Shown: positions 24,881 to 33,510 of the stretch, in pieces
Position numbering within the stretch: the first letter of the stretch is position 1
Layout of the letters: the number at the start of each line of letters is the position of its first letter
Source of the DNA: Janthinobacterium lividum
Lineage (GTDB): Bacteria > Pseudomonadota > Gammaproteobacteria > Burkholderiales > Burkholderiaceae_D
Assembly (NCBI RefSeq): GCF_011601275.1
Contig: NZ_JAAOLY010000028.1
Coordinates: 1 to 47,921, forward strand
Reading direction: 5' to 3'
Length of the DNA stretch: 47,921 bases
Program-made: the position numbers and the translations under genes
Notes under the pieces: generated by a model
What the model saw: the letters and a program-made list of their open reading frames with translations, nothing else
Databases searched by the model: none
Told to the model about the DNA's origin: nothing

Positions 24881-25342
24881 ATGCGTACTTTTGACCTTGC
24901 TCCCCTCTACCGTTCCGCCATTGGCTTTGATCGTCTGGCACAACTGCTCAACGAACAACGCGCCGATGCGCAACCGAGCTATCCACCGTACAACATCGAA
25001 CTGGTGTCGGAAGACAAGTACCGCATCGTGATGGCATTGGCCGGTTTCTCGCGTGAAGAGATCGACATCATCACCGAACGCGATTCCCTGCATGTCACGG
25101 GCCGCAAGCAGAAAGATGGCGTCGAGCGCACGTTCTTGCACCGCGGCATCGCTGCCCGCGATTTCGAACAGCGTTTCCAGCTGGCCAACCATGTGAAGGT
25201 CACGGGCGCCACGTTTGAAAACGGCATGCTGACCATCGACCTGGTGCGTGAAGTGCCGGAAGCGCTGAAACCGCGCAAGATCGAGATCGGCACCGGCACT
25301 GGCGCCACCGTCAGCACCCTGGAACAGCGTCAGGCAGCTTGA
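24881..25342 (+). CDS. Small heat-shock protein Hsp20 (IbpA-like)
   Basis: A 153-residue alpha-crystallin-type holdase chaperone that binds unfolding proteins. The start MRTFDLAPLYRSAIGFDRL is the typical IbpA N-terminus. The alpha-crystallin domain spans about residues 35-130 (YNIELVSEDKYRIVMALAGF, HRGIAARDFEQRFQLANHVKV, A-x-x-x-NGMLTIDLVREVPE). The C-terminal anchor is KPRKIEIGT. AAGGA lies eight bases before the ATG at 24881. A sigma-32-like promoter and a possible RNA thermometer lie upstream. Confidence 0.95.
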   Translation: MRTFDLAPLYRSAIGFDRLAQLLNEQRADAQPSYPPYNIELVSEDKYRIVMALAGFSREEIDIITERDSLHVTGRKQKDGVERTFLHRGIAARDFEQRFQLANHVKVTGATFENGMLTIDLVREVPEALKPRKIEIGTGTGATVSTLEQRQAA

Positions 25343-25416
25343 GCTGAGTTGATCTGATCCCGGCGCCACGCGCTGGCATTAACGGGAGGCAATATCGTCT
25401 CCCCATGCAGTAAAAT

Positions 25417-25439
25417 ACTGGCCGGTTGATCCGGCCAGT
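25417..25439. terminator. Perfect 9-bp hairpin after hsp20
   Basis: ACTGGCCGG, loop TTGAT, CCGGCCAGT. It lies 74 bases after the hsp20 stop but is followed by GTCACG rather than a T-run, so it is a stem without a classic terminator tail. A second weak stem, AGGCG-CAAA-CGCCT (25508-25521), lies in the same 267-base gap before the protease gene; nothing else is recognised in that gap. Confidence 0.45.
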
Positions 25440-25609
25440 GTCACGTCCGGAGGCCATTCGGGCTTCCATTGACCGCCACGCGGCACGCCAGATTAAGCCA
25501 TGCTTAAAGGCGCAAACGCCTGTTTCCAAATAGAAAAATGTTAAGCAGCGCCTAAGACTCGTGGCCCACTATTGCATACATCAAAATCTCATTGAATGAG
25601 GAGCAATTC

Positions 25610-27121
25610 ATGGAACAGCAAACGAATACCGCATCCCTGAAAATCAAACGCACCGTAGCCGCGCTGGCCGCGATCGGTGTGCTGGGCGCCGGTGGCGCCA
25701 TGGTGGTGCATCAGAACAATGCAGGCGCGAATGCCGCCGCTGGCTCGCCCGCCCCCGTGGTGGCCGCTGTGGCGCCCGCCGCCAGCGCGCCGCTGGTGGC
25801 CTTGCCCGACTTTAGCCAGATCGCCGCGCGCAATAGCCCGGCCGTCGTCAATATCAGCGTCACGGGCAGCACCAAGGTGGCCTACGATCCCTCGGCCCAG
25901 GCCGGCAATGACGATTTCGGCAACGACCCCTTCTTCGAATTCTTCCGCCGCTTCCAGGGGCCGCAAGGCGGGCAGCGCGGTGGCCGCGACGTGCCCACGC
26001 ACGGCCTCGGTTCCGGCTTCATCGTCAGCCCTGACGGCGTCATCATGACAAATGCCCACGTGGTGCGCGATGCGCGCGAAGTGACCGTCAAGCTCAACGA
26101 TCGCCGCGAATTCCGCGCCAAGGTGCTCGGCACGGATCCGAAGACCGATATCGCCGTGCTGAAGATCGACGCCAACAATCTGCCCGTCGTGCCGCTCGGC
26201 CATTCGAGCGACCTGAAAGTGGGCGAGTGGGTGCTGGCCATCGGTTCTCCTTATGGCTTCGACAGCACGGTGACGGCCGGCGTGGTCAGCGCCAAGGGCC
26301 GTTCCTTGCCGGATGACAGCAACGTGCCGTTCATCCAGACGGATGTGGCGGTGAACCCCGGCAACTCGGGCGGCCCGCTGTTCAATACGCGCGGCGAAGT
26401 GGTCGGCATCAATTCGCAGATCTACAGCCAGACGGGCGGCTTCCAGGGCCTGTCGTTCGCCATCCCGATCGACCTGGCCGGCCGCATCAAGGACCAGATC
26501 GTCGCCACCGGCAAGGCCAGTCATGCCAAGCTGGGCGTGACGGTGCAGGAAGTCAATCAGGGCTTTGCCGACTCGTTCAAGCTGGCCACGCCGGAAGGCG
26601 CGCTGGTCGCCAATGTGGAGCGGGGCAGCCCGGCCGACAAGGCGGGCCTGAAATCGGGCGACGTGGTGCGCAAGGTGAATGGCCAGCGCATTATCGGCTC
26701 GGCCGATTTGCCGGCGCTGGTGGGCACGTCCTTGCCAGGCGACAAGATCAGCATGGATGTCTGGCGTGACGGCAAGATCGTGAGCCTGACGGCAACCCTG
26801 GGCAATGCGGCCGACAAGGTGGCCGAAGTGGCGAAGAGCGACAGCGCCGCCGGCAAGGTAAAGCTGGGCCTGGCCCTGCGTCCGTTACAATCGGATGAAA
26901 AACGCGAGGCGGGCATCAGTGCCGGCCTGCTGGTGGAAGACGCCGGCGGCGCCGCCGCGAATGCCGGCGTGCAGCCGGGCGACGTGTTATTGTCGGTCAA
27001 TGGCCGTCCCGTCAACACGGTCGAGCAGGTGCGCGACGTGGTGGAAAAATCCGCCAAGTCGGTGGCCTTGCTGATACAGCGGGGACCGGACAAGATTTTT
27101 ATTCCCGTACGCCTGGGTTGA
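25610..27121 (+). CDS. DegP/MucD-type periplasmic serine protease (Do family)
   Basis: A 503-residue HtrA/Do-family protease that degrades or refolds damaged envelope proteins. An N-terminal hydrophobic segment (about 15-36) is a signal anchor or signal peptide. The trypsin-like domain has H150 in TNAHVV, D180 in KTDIAVLKI and S253 in NPGNSGGPL. Two PDZ domains follow (about 285-370 and 405-490), for substrate binding and trimer control. Residues 95-130 hold a Phe-rich loop (PFFEFFRRF) that is typical of the activation/oligomer loop. GAGGAG lies six bases before the ATG at 25610. A two-component system follows 31 bases later and may be co-transcribed, as in many MucD/DegP loci. Confidence 0.93.
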   Translation: MEQQTNTASLKIKRTVAALAAIGVLGAGGAMVVHQNNAGANAAAGSPAPVVAAVAPAASAPLVALPDFSQIAARNSPAVVNISVTGSTKVAYDPSAQAGNDDFGNDPFFEFFRRFQGPQGGQRGGRDVPTHGLGSGFIVSPDGVIMTNAHVVRDAREVTVKLNDRREFRAKVLGTDPKTDIAVLKIDANNLPVVPLGHSSDLKVGEWVLAIGSPYGFDSTVTAGVVSAKGRSLPDDSNVPFIQTDVAVNPGNSGGPLFNTRGEVVGINSQIYSQTGGFQGLSFAIPIDLAGRIKDQIVATGKASHAKLGVTVQEVNQGFADSFKLATPEGALVANVERGSPADKAGLKSGDVVRKVNGQRIIGSADLPALVGTSLPGDKISMDVWRDGKIVSLTATLGNAADKVAEVAKSDSAAGKVKLGLALRPLQSDEKREAGISAGLLVEDAGGAAANAGVQPGDVLLSVNGRPVNTVEQVRDVVEKSAKSVALLIQRGPDKIFIPVRLG

Positions 27122-27152
27122 ACACAAGAGTAACGAAATAGAAAGGCAAGCC

Positions 27153-27812
27153 ATGCGCTTATTGCTGGTAGAAGACGACACGATGATCGGCGAGGTGGTG
27201 CTCGATTTGCTGCGCGCCGAGCATTACGCGGTGGACTGGGTCAAGGATGGCGACATGGCCGACACGGCCCTGCAGACGCAGACCTATGACCTGGTGCTGC
27301 TGGACCTGGGCTTGCCACGCAAGGATGGCCTCGACGTGCTGCGCTCGATGCGCTTGCGCAAGCTCGACACGCCGGTCCTTGTCGCCACGGCGCGCGACGC
27401 CATCGAGCAGCGCATCGCGGGCCTCGATGCGGGCGCCGACGATTACGTCTTGAAACCGTACGACCTCGACGAACTGCTGGCGCGCATCCGCGCCCTGCTG
27501 CGGCGCGCCTCGGGGCGGCCGGAACCGGTCTTCGAACACCAGGGCGTTTCCATCAATCCGCTGACGCGCGAAGTCATCGCCGAAGGGCATCCCGTCAACC
27601 TGTCGGCGCGCGAATGGGCCGTGCTGGAAGCGCTGATTGCGCGCCCCGGCATCGTGCTGTCGCGCGCGCAGCTGGAAGAAAAACTGTACAGCTGGAAGGA
27701 TGAAGTCAACAGCAATGCCGTGGAAGTGTATATCCATGGCTTGCGCAAGAAGCTGGGCAGCGATTTGATCCAGAACGTGCGCGGCCTCGGCTACATGGTG
27801 CCCAAGGCATGA
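27153..27812 (+). CDS. OmpR-family response regulator (QseB/PmrA-like)
   Basis: A 219-residue response regulator. The receiver has D8-D9 in EDD, phospho-acceptor D51 in LLDLGLPRKDG, and K101 in VLKPYDLDELLARI. A winged-helix DNA-binding domain follows (about 125-219, LSAREWAVLEALIARPG and NAVEVYIHGLRKKLG). The pattern is that of QseB/PmrA/TctD regulators. It shares an ATGA overlap with the downstream kinase and lies 31 bases after the DegP-like protease gene, so envelope stress or cation sensing is plausible but unproven. Confidence 0.92.
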   Translation: MRLLLVEDDTMIGEVVLDLLRAEHYAVDWVKDGDMADTALQTQTYDLVLLDLGLPRKDGLDVLRSMRLRKLDTPVLVATARDAIEQRIAGLDAGADDYVLKPYDLDELLARIRALLRRASGRPEPVFEHQGVSINPLTREVIAEGHPVNLSAREWAVLEALIARPGIVLSRAQLEEKLYSWKDEVNSNAVEVYIHGLRKKLGSDLIQNVRGLGYMVPKA

Positions 27813-29149
27813 GGATGAAGGTCACGGTGACGCATTCGCTGCGCGGCCGCCTGCTGTGGTTTTTGCTGGCGGCCATCATCATGGCGGCCCTGGCGCAGGC
27901 GTCGATCGCCTACCGCAGCGCCCTGTACGACGCCGACCAGATTTTCGACTATCACATGCAGCAGATGGCCCTGTCGCTGCGCTCCGGCGCGCCGCTGGCC
28001 AACCATGCGCAAGCCTTGCCGGCCGACCCCGTCAACAACGACATGGTGGTGCAGGTATGGACGCCGGACGGCGTGCAGGTCTTCCGTTCGATCACGCGCG
28101 CGGAATTGCCGCAGCGCGCCGTGCTGGGCTTTTCCAACGTGAAGGCCAACGGCACGACTTACCGCATCTTCTCCGTGCAAACCAGTTCCCAGACCGTGCA
28201 GATCGCCCAGGACATGGCCGTGCGCAAGCGCATGGCCGGCAGCCTGGCGCTGCGCACGGTGGGCCCGATTGCGCTGATGGCGCCGATATTGATGCTCGTC
28301 GTCTGGTGGGTCGTCAGCGGTTCGCTGGCGCCCGTTTCGCGCGTGCGCAAGCAGGTGGCGGCGCGCCAGGCGGACGATCTGTCGCCCGTTTCGGAAGCGG
28401 GTTTGCCCGACGAGGTGCGCCCGCTGGTGCATGAATTGAACCTGCTCTTCGGGCGCGTGAAAACGGCGTTCGACGCGCAGCAGCATTTTGTTGCCGACGC
28501 CGCGCATGAATTGCGCACGCCGCTGGCGGCCCTGAAGCTGCAGGTATTGAGCCTGGAACGGGCCGAGTCGGAAGAAAAACGCAGCCTGGCGATCTCCCGC
28601 GTGAGCGCCGGCATCGAACGGGCCACGCGCCTGGTCGAGCAGTTGCTGGTGCTGGCGCGCCAGGAAGCCAGTGCCGCCAGCGGCGACCAGCTGCAGGCGG
28701 TGGACTTGAACGACGTCGTCAAGCGCGCGCTGGGCGACATGGCCGGCATCGCGCAAGCGCGCAAGATCGACCTGGGCCTGCATCACATGGACGCGGCCAA
28801 GGTGGCGGGGCAGGCCGATGCGCTCAACATCATGCTGCGCAACCTGGTCGACAACGCCATCAAATACACGCCGCAGGGCGGCACGGTCGACATCGACCTG
28901 CGCGCCAGCCCCGTTGGCGTGACGTTATCGGTGGAAGACAGCGGTCCCGGCATCCCGCCCGAAGAGCGCGAGCGCGTCTTCAGCCGCTTCTACCGCGTGC
29001 CAGGCACGGACGCCAACGGCAGCGGCCTGGGGCTGGCCATCATCAAGGCCATCGCCGAGCGCCACGGTGCGCGCCTGGTGCTGGACAAATCCGAACGCCT
29101 GGGCGGCCTGTGCGTGCGCGTGGAATTCCCGCAAGCCGTGAAAAAGTAA
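27809..29149 (+). CDS. Sensor histidine kinase (QseC-like)
   Basis: A 446-residue inner-membrane kinase for the adjacent response regulator. Two membrane helices (about 13-34 and 150-170) enclose a periplasmic domain of about 115 residues. A HAMP-like linker, then HisKA with H233 in FVADAAHELRTPLAALKLQ, and HATPase_c with N-box NLVDNAIKYTPQGG, G1 DSGPGIPPEER and G2 GSGLGLAI follow. All catalytic motifs are intact. The start ATG at 27809 overlaps the regulator stop. The periplasmic domain resembles the short sensor of QseC/PmrB-type kinases; the signal is unknown. Confidence 0.92.
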   Translation: MRMKVTVTHSLRGRLLWFLLAAIIMAALAQASIAYRSALYDADQIFDYHMQQMALSLRSGAPLANHAQALPADPVNNDMVVQVWTPDGVQVFRSITRAELPQRAVLGFSNVKANGTTYRIFSVQTSSQTVQIAQDMAVRKRMAGSLALRTVGPIALMAPILMLVVWWVVSGSLAPVSRVRKQVAARQADDLSPVSEAGLPDEVRPLVHELNLLFGRVKTAFDAQQHFVADAAHELRTPLAALKLQVLSLERAESEEKRSLAISRVSAGIERATRLVEQLLVLARQEASAASGDQLQAVDLNDVVKRALGDMAGIAQARKIDLGLHHMDAAKVAGQADALNIMLRNLVDNAIKYTPQGGTVDIDLRASPVGVTLSVEDSGPGIPPEERERVFSRFYRVPGTDANGSGLGLAIIKAIAERHGARLVLDKSERLGGLCVRVEFPQAVKK

Positions 29150-29243
29150 CGTTTTGATCATGATCTTTGGCATGTTGCATTGACGCGCGCGCCGCCGGCA
29201 TATATTGTCTGCGCAATAAGCAATCAAGCAAACGGAGCGCAGC

Positions 29244-30392
29244 ATGCAGAAGATCGGCTTTTCAGGGACCCTCGACCCCATCACCAACGGCCACATGTGG
29301 GTGATCGGCGAAGCGCGTTCGCTCGCCGACGAGGTGATCGTGTTCCTGTCGCAAAACCCCGCCAAGCGTCCCCAATTTCCCGCCGAAGACCGCAAGCGCA
29401 TCATCGAGCAGAGTGCGCGCGAGTGCGGCTGGGACAATGTGCAGGTGGTCATCGTCAAGGGCGACTACACGGCGCGCGCGGCGAAAAAGCATGGCTGCGA
29501 CTACCTGATCCGCGGCATCCGCACGACGGCCGATTTCGACTATGAAAATCTGATCCAGCAAACGAATGTGGACGTGCTGCAGGGCGCCAAGACCATCTTC
29601 GTGATGCCGCCGCGCGACCTCGGTTCCGTCAGCTCGAGCTTCGTCAAGGCGCTGGAAGGCCCTGTGGGCTGGAACTGGACCATGAAGAAATTCGTCCCCG
29701 GCCCGGCCTACCAGGCGTGGATACTCGACTGTCTGCGCAAGGAGTGGGAAGCGCTGTGGAACTACGCCACCGCCTCGCAAGATGACATCGCGCTGGCGGA
29801 TCACTGGTTCGCCCACCTGACGGGGCCGCAGGCGTATGGCGGCGCGGACCGCCACTATCACAACCTCGACCACCTGGTGCATGGCCTGTCCGAGATCCGC
29901 GTGTGGGCCGACAATATCTTTGCGCCCAAGCGCGACAGCGCGCTGGTCAAGAAGGCGTTCTGGTTCCACGACGCCGTCTACAGCCACGACGACGATGCCC
30001 TGTATTCGAGCGAAGAGGCGAGCGCCCAGCTATGGCTGGCCAGCGGCCTTGATGCGGGCGACAACCTCGATGTGGCGCAATTGATACGCGCCACGGACCA
30101 TTTCCAGGGACCCGGCATCAGCCACGCGCTGAAGGACGCCATGCTCAGCGCCGACCTGGCCATCCTGGGGCAGGATGAAGAGGTGTATCAAGCCTACACG
30201 CAGGCCATCGGAAGAGAATACGCGCACGTGGACCCCGTGCGTTTCAACCAGCAGCGGGGATTGGCGCTGCAGCATTTGTGCGGCAAAGCGCAGGCAGGCC
30301 AGCTGTTTGGCGATGCGTATTTCGCCGACCAGTACAACGAGCGGGCGATAGCCAACATGCGGAAAGAGATCGCGGCGCTGGCCGGTGCCTGA
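29244..30392 (+). CDS. CoaD-like adenylyltransferase fused to HD phosphohydrolase
   Basis: A 382-residue fusion. Residues 1-155 resemble phosphopantetheine adenylyltransferase CoaD: nucleotidyltransferase motif GTLDPITNGH (8-17), K41, LIRGIRTTADFDYE (88-101) and SSSFVKALEG (130-139). That enzyme makes dephospho-CoA from ATP and 4-phosphopantetheine. Residues about 180-375 resemble the COG4339 predicted metal-dependent HD phosphohydrolases: RHYHNLDHLVHGL (203-215), FWFHDAVYSHDDD with H242-D243, and D304 in SADLAIL. The reading frame is continuous with no sign of a frameshift. Normal CoaD has about 160 residues, so this is probably a second, specialised enzyme. It stands alone, convergent with the next gene; TTGACG-N15-TATATT (29180-29206) is a weak promoter candidate. 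Confidence 0.82.
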   Translation: MQKIGFSGTLDPITNGHMWVIGEARSLADEVIVFLSQNPAKRPQFPAEDRKRIIEQSARECGWDNVQVVIVKGDYTARAAKKHGCDYLIRGIRTTADFDYENLIQQTNVDVLQGAKTIFVMPPRDLGSVSSSFVKALEGPVGWNWTMKKFVPGPAYQAWILDCLRKEWEALWNYATASQDDIALADHWFAHLTGPQAYGGADRHYHNLDHLVHGLSEIRVWADNIFAPKRDSALVKKAFWFHDAVYSHDDDALYSSEEASAQLWLASGLDAGDNLDVAQLIRATDHFQGPGISHALKDAMLSADLAILGQDEEVYQAYTQAIGREYAHVDPVRFNQQRGLALQHLCGKAQAGQLFGDAYFADQYNERAIANMRKEIAALAGA

Positions 30393-30424
30393 GCCGATGC
30401 GCGCGTGTTTGCCGCTGCCTGCCT

Positions 30425-31675
30425 CTATTGCATGGCCTGCTTCACCGCATGCTGTACCTGCAGCAGCATCCAGTCGCACTCGAAGCGCAGTTCCGCCGTC
30501 TTGCCGTTGATGGGTCCCCATAGGCGGCGCCTGAGCCGCAGCCCCAGGGCTGCCAGTTCGACGGCGAAGGCGGGGCAGGATTTGGATAGTTTCTGGAATG
30601 CCAGGCCATTCTTTTCCGAACCATGATTTTCCAGGTCGCCGGGCTTGCAATGCACGCCTTCCTGGAAGACCGATAGTAGTTCCGTGGAAGCGGCATACAA
30701 AGCGAATAGCTGCTGCATGATGGCAGAATGCCCGATCAGGTTATAGCTGGATTGGAACAGTCCCGCCTCCGCCGTGTCTGCCGCCGTATTGTCGGCATCC
30801 TTGTCGCGGCCTTCGCAATAGCGGCCTGAACTTTCGCGCATGCCCAGGCCCGTCAGGAGGACATACAGATGCCGGAGGGTATCGGCGCCATCCTTGTCAT
30901 TCTGCATGCCCAAGGCCGCGAATTGCCCGGCATACCAGTCCAGCGCATCGTTGTCGTCGTTGCCATGTGCGGCCGCCGCCATTGCCAAGGTAGCGGCATC
31001 GTTTTTTCGCCAGTTGTGGTACGCCTTGGCAAATGCCAGGGCCATGCCCTTGATATAGCCTGCCGGCGCGACGCCGCGGCCGGGCCAGCCGTAACGTGCC
31101 AGTTCGGAATGGGCCGCAATTTCCAGTATGGTTTCTTGCAGTCCGACCGGTAATTGGGCCGGCAAATGCGCTGGCAGCGGCAGGGCCGATACCGTCAGCG
31201 GGGCAGTGGCGAGGTCCGGACCGCTGGGACGCAGGAAATACTCGGTGGGCGTTTTGCCTTTGCCTGAGGCAAGGCGTGTATGGGTCTGCGCCTGCTGGTT
31301 GTCGGCGACGCGCATGGCATCGGCGTCGAGGCGTTCCGCCACGAGGTAGATGTGGTCGGCGCCAGGCGGACTCTTCAGGTCGTACGTGACGCCGACATCG
31401 CCCGCCTGCTGCTCGCCTACGCCGATGCGTTGCCAGCGGCGCGATTGGCTGCCGCTGCCGCCCAGGCGTTGCGCCAGATGCCCTGCGCCCAAGGTGAGGG
31501 GAATATCCACGCCGACGGAGATCAGCAGTGCGCTCAATGTTGCTGCGCAGCCGTTATGCAACGGCGGCTGCGCGTTTTCCAGTCCCAGCGCCACGGCCGC
31601 GCGCTGCTGGGCTGCGTGCAGCCGTGCATCGCTATTGGCCGCTGCGATGATCTGGTCGATCAGTTGCTTGTCCAT
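30425..31675 (-). CDS. Putative two-domain peptidoglycan hydrolase (possible secreted effector)
   Basis: A 416-residue protein with no signal peptide. Residues about 38-150 look like a papain-like (NlpC/P60 or CHAP) amidase: HNGCAATLSALL with candidate nucleophile C43, AGDVGVTY, and HIYLV with H108, followed by VADNQ. Residues about 180-345 look lysozyme/transglycosylase-like: LTGLGMRESSGRYCEGRD with candidate catalytic E281, then TAEAGLFQSSYN. Both activities would cut the cell wall, one peptide and one glycan. Lack of a signal peptide fits a type VI secretion effector, but no secretion gene is seen nearby. A lipoprotein gene lies 69 bases upstream on the same strand. Assignment is by motif only. 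Confidence 0.55.
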   Translation of the reverse strand: MDKQLIDQIIAAANSDARLHAAQQRAAVALGLENAQPPLHNGCAATLSALLISVGVDIPLTLGAGHLAQRLGGSGSQSRRWQRIGVGEQQAGDVGVTYDLKSPPGADHIYLVAERLDADAMRVADNQQAQTHTRLASGKGKTPTEYFLRPSGPDLATAPLTVSALPLPAHLPAQLPVGLQETILEIAAHSELARYGWPGRGVAPAGYIKGMALAFAKAYHNWRKNDAATLAMAAAAHGNDDNDALDWYAGQFAALGMQNDKDGADTLRHLYVLLTGLGMRESSGRYCEGRDKDADNTAADTAEAGLFQSSYNLIGHSAIMQQLFALYAASTELLSVFQEGVHCKPGDLENHGSEKNGLAFQKLSKSCPAFAVELAALGLRLRRRLWGPINGKTAELRFECDWMLLQVQHAVKQAMQ

Positions 31676-31744
31676 GGGTATGCTCCGTTTCTCATCGCGA
31701 TATGGTTTGTCATCGCAATCCGGGGAAAGTTCGCCGCTAGGGAT

Positions 31745-32629
31745 TTATTCAGCCTTGGGTTTGCCGATCAGGACGCAGGAGTCGATTTCAGCCAAGGCAA
31801 GTTCGCCCAAGGCCGCAATTTGGGCCAATTGAGCGATGCGAACGGCTTCACTCCTCTCGCTGGCCGCCGCTTCCATGGCATGCCGGGCTTCCACGCTCTG
31901 CTGTTTTACTCCCCTGGCTTGTATCTGATGTGACAGTTTCTGCTGGAGCAGGGCGGCCGAGAGATTATTTCCCGTAATGTCGAGTAAATTGCTGTTGCTG
32001 ACATAGCGGTCGCGCAGATCGATAACTTGCTTGATGTTGACTTCTTGCGGCTTGAGCACTTGCAGCGATGCCCGCAGTTCTGCCAGCACCGAAAGCCAGG
32101 CGAAATTGAGCGCAGAAGTGGTTTGCTGTTCGATGCTGTCGGGCCAGGAGATCACCTTTTCGACAGGGCGCTTGCGTTGTTCGTAGCTCGACAGGACGAC
32201 GCTCAGGCAGGCCACCTTGTCGGCCGCTTTGGCATACAGCGTCGATTGCTGGTCCAGTGAGTAGCGGGAAGCGACCAGGCCGGCGCCGCCGCCGATGACG
32301 GCGCCGAGTGCCGCTGTCGGCAGCGATTTGAGCAGGCCGCCCGCGGTTCCCACGGCTCCGCCCGTCAACGCCCAGTCGCTCTGGTTGTAGACGGCGCGCT
32401 GGCTATCCTCGGCCAGCTTCAAATACCAGAATCTTTGCTTGAGCAATAACATCTTGCTGTCTGCAAGCGTGGCGGGAGCGCCAAACAAGGTGTCTTTCCC
32501 CACGCTCTCGGTCAGCGCATTGCCTTCTGCGCTGCTGGGCATGCGAAAGATCGGATAGGCGTTGGGCGGAGCAAAGCCGCATCCGCCCAATAGCAGCGCC
32601 AATAATGGCAGCGCAGAAAATGCTTTCAT
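31745..32629 (-). CDS. Lipoprotein of unknown function
   Basis: A 294-residue lipoprotein. The signal sequence MKAFSALPLLALLLGGC ends in the lipobox LGGC with acylated C17; Gly at +2 favours the outer membrane. A Gly/Ala-rich segment (about 90-118, GGAVGTAGG and GAVIGGGAGL) resembles a glycine zipper and could insert in a membrane. The rest is helical, with an Ala/Glu-rich end. GGAGGAG precedes the ATG at 32629. Two sampled 60-base lines are about 46% G+C, well below the neighbours, suggesting recent transfer. It precedes the putative wall hydrolase and may be its partner or immunity protein, by inference. Confidence 0.75.
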   Translation of the reverse strand: MKAFSALPLLALLLGGCGFAPPNAYPIFRMPSSAEGNALTESVGKDTLFGAPATLADSKMLLLKQRFWYLKLAEDSQRAVYNQSDWALTGGAVGTAGGLLKSLPTAALGAVIGGGAGLVASRYSLDQQSTLYAKAADKVACLSVVLSSYEQRKRPVEKVISWPDSIEQQTTSALNFAWLSVLAELRASLQVLKPQEVNIKQVIDLRDRYVSNSNLLDITGNNLSAALLQQKLSHQIQARGVKQQSVEARHAMEAAASERSEAVRIAQLAQIAALGELALAEIDSCVLIGKPKAE

Positions 32630-32819
32630 TTCGCTCCTCCTTACATGGCATAAATGCAATTGTCGAGGGGAAATGTACGTGCAATCCAAAGCGACTACAA
32701 GTTAACTATTTTTTTTGCCACTACGTTATTTTTATGCGGGGAAGGTGTAGAAACGCGTGCGCTGGTGTATTGCTGAGGCTGCATCTTGCGCACGTCGTTC
32801 CTGAAAGCGGAGTCAGGTT

Positions 32820-33428
32820 TCACATTGACAGTGACCGTACGCCCGCCGCATGCGCCAGCGCATCGTCGAGCCGGTCGTTGCCCCAGAATAATTCCCCGTT
32901 GCTGATGAAGCTGGGGGCGCCGAACAGGTTCAGCGCTTGTGCCTGCTCGGTCTGGCGGCGCAGCCGCAACTTGTTGTCTTGTGTTAAAGCCAGCACCAGG
33001 ACGGCGCGCGCATCGAGGCCCAGCTCCTCCAAGGCTTCGCTGACGGCCTCGACGTTGTCGATATCGCGGTCCGCGGCAAAATTCATCGCCATCATGCGGC
33101 GAGCAAAGAGCGCAATCCAGCCCTGGTCGGCGCCGATCAAGGCCACACGCATGGGCAACAGGGCCGTGGGGGGAAAGGAACTCGGCTGCTGCCATGGCAG
33201 CGCGTACTTTTCGCACTGGCGCGCCATGTCGCGCCACGTGTAGTCTCCCTTGAGTTTTTGCAAGATGAAGGGCGACGTCTCCCAGCCCAGCGCCTTGAAG
33301 ACGACGCCCAGCAGGAAGGGTTTCCATATCACGTGCACCTTCTTTTCACGCGCCAGTGCTTCGATGCGCATGGCGCTCAGGTAGCTGTAGTTGCTGCCGA
33401 AATCGAACCAGAATTCCAGTGTGGCCAT
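32820..33428 (-). CDS. 2-hydroxychromene-2-carboxylate isomerase-like (DsbA-fold) protein
   Basis: A 202-residue member of the HCCA isomerase/kappa-class glutathione transferase family, thioredoxin-fold enzymes using glutathione. FWFDFGSNYSYLSAMRIE contains the active-site Ser (S12) where DsbA has a Cys. LNLFGAPSFISNGELFWGNDRLDD is the family C-terminal signature (cis-Pro loop). The named reaction belongs to naphthalene breakdown, but many homologues lie outside such pathways and no aromatic genes are near. It follows the OsmC-YcaO gene by 82 bases on the same strand. The ATG at 33428 has GGAAG upstream. Confidence 0.88.
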   Translation of the reverse strand: MATLEFWFDFGSNYSYLSAMRIEALAREKKVHVIWKPFLLGVVFKALGWETSPFILQKLKGDYTWRDMARQCEKYALPWQQPSSFPPTALLPMRVALIGADQGWIALFARRMMAMNFAADRDIDNVEAVSEALEELGLDARAVLVLALTQDNKLRLRRQTEQAQALNLFGAPSFISNGELFWGNDRLDDALAHAAGVRSLSM

Positions 33429-33510
33429 GGCATCGCTTCCAGGTGATGGTGGGCGCCAGGAGGGCGACTGCATGAGCGCAGCGCCGGCCCTGGCGCATGA
33501 TGCTGGCGGG

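Noticed and set aside
29180..29206. Sigma-70 promoter TTGACG-N15-TATATT before the CoaD-HD gene
   Set aside because: The 15-base spacer is short and the -35 is imperfect, so it is not listed as a separate feature.
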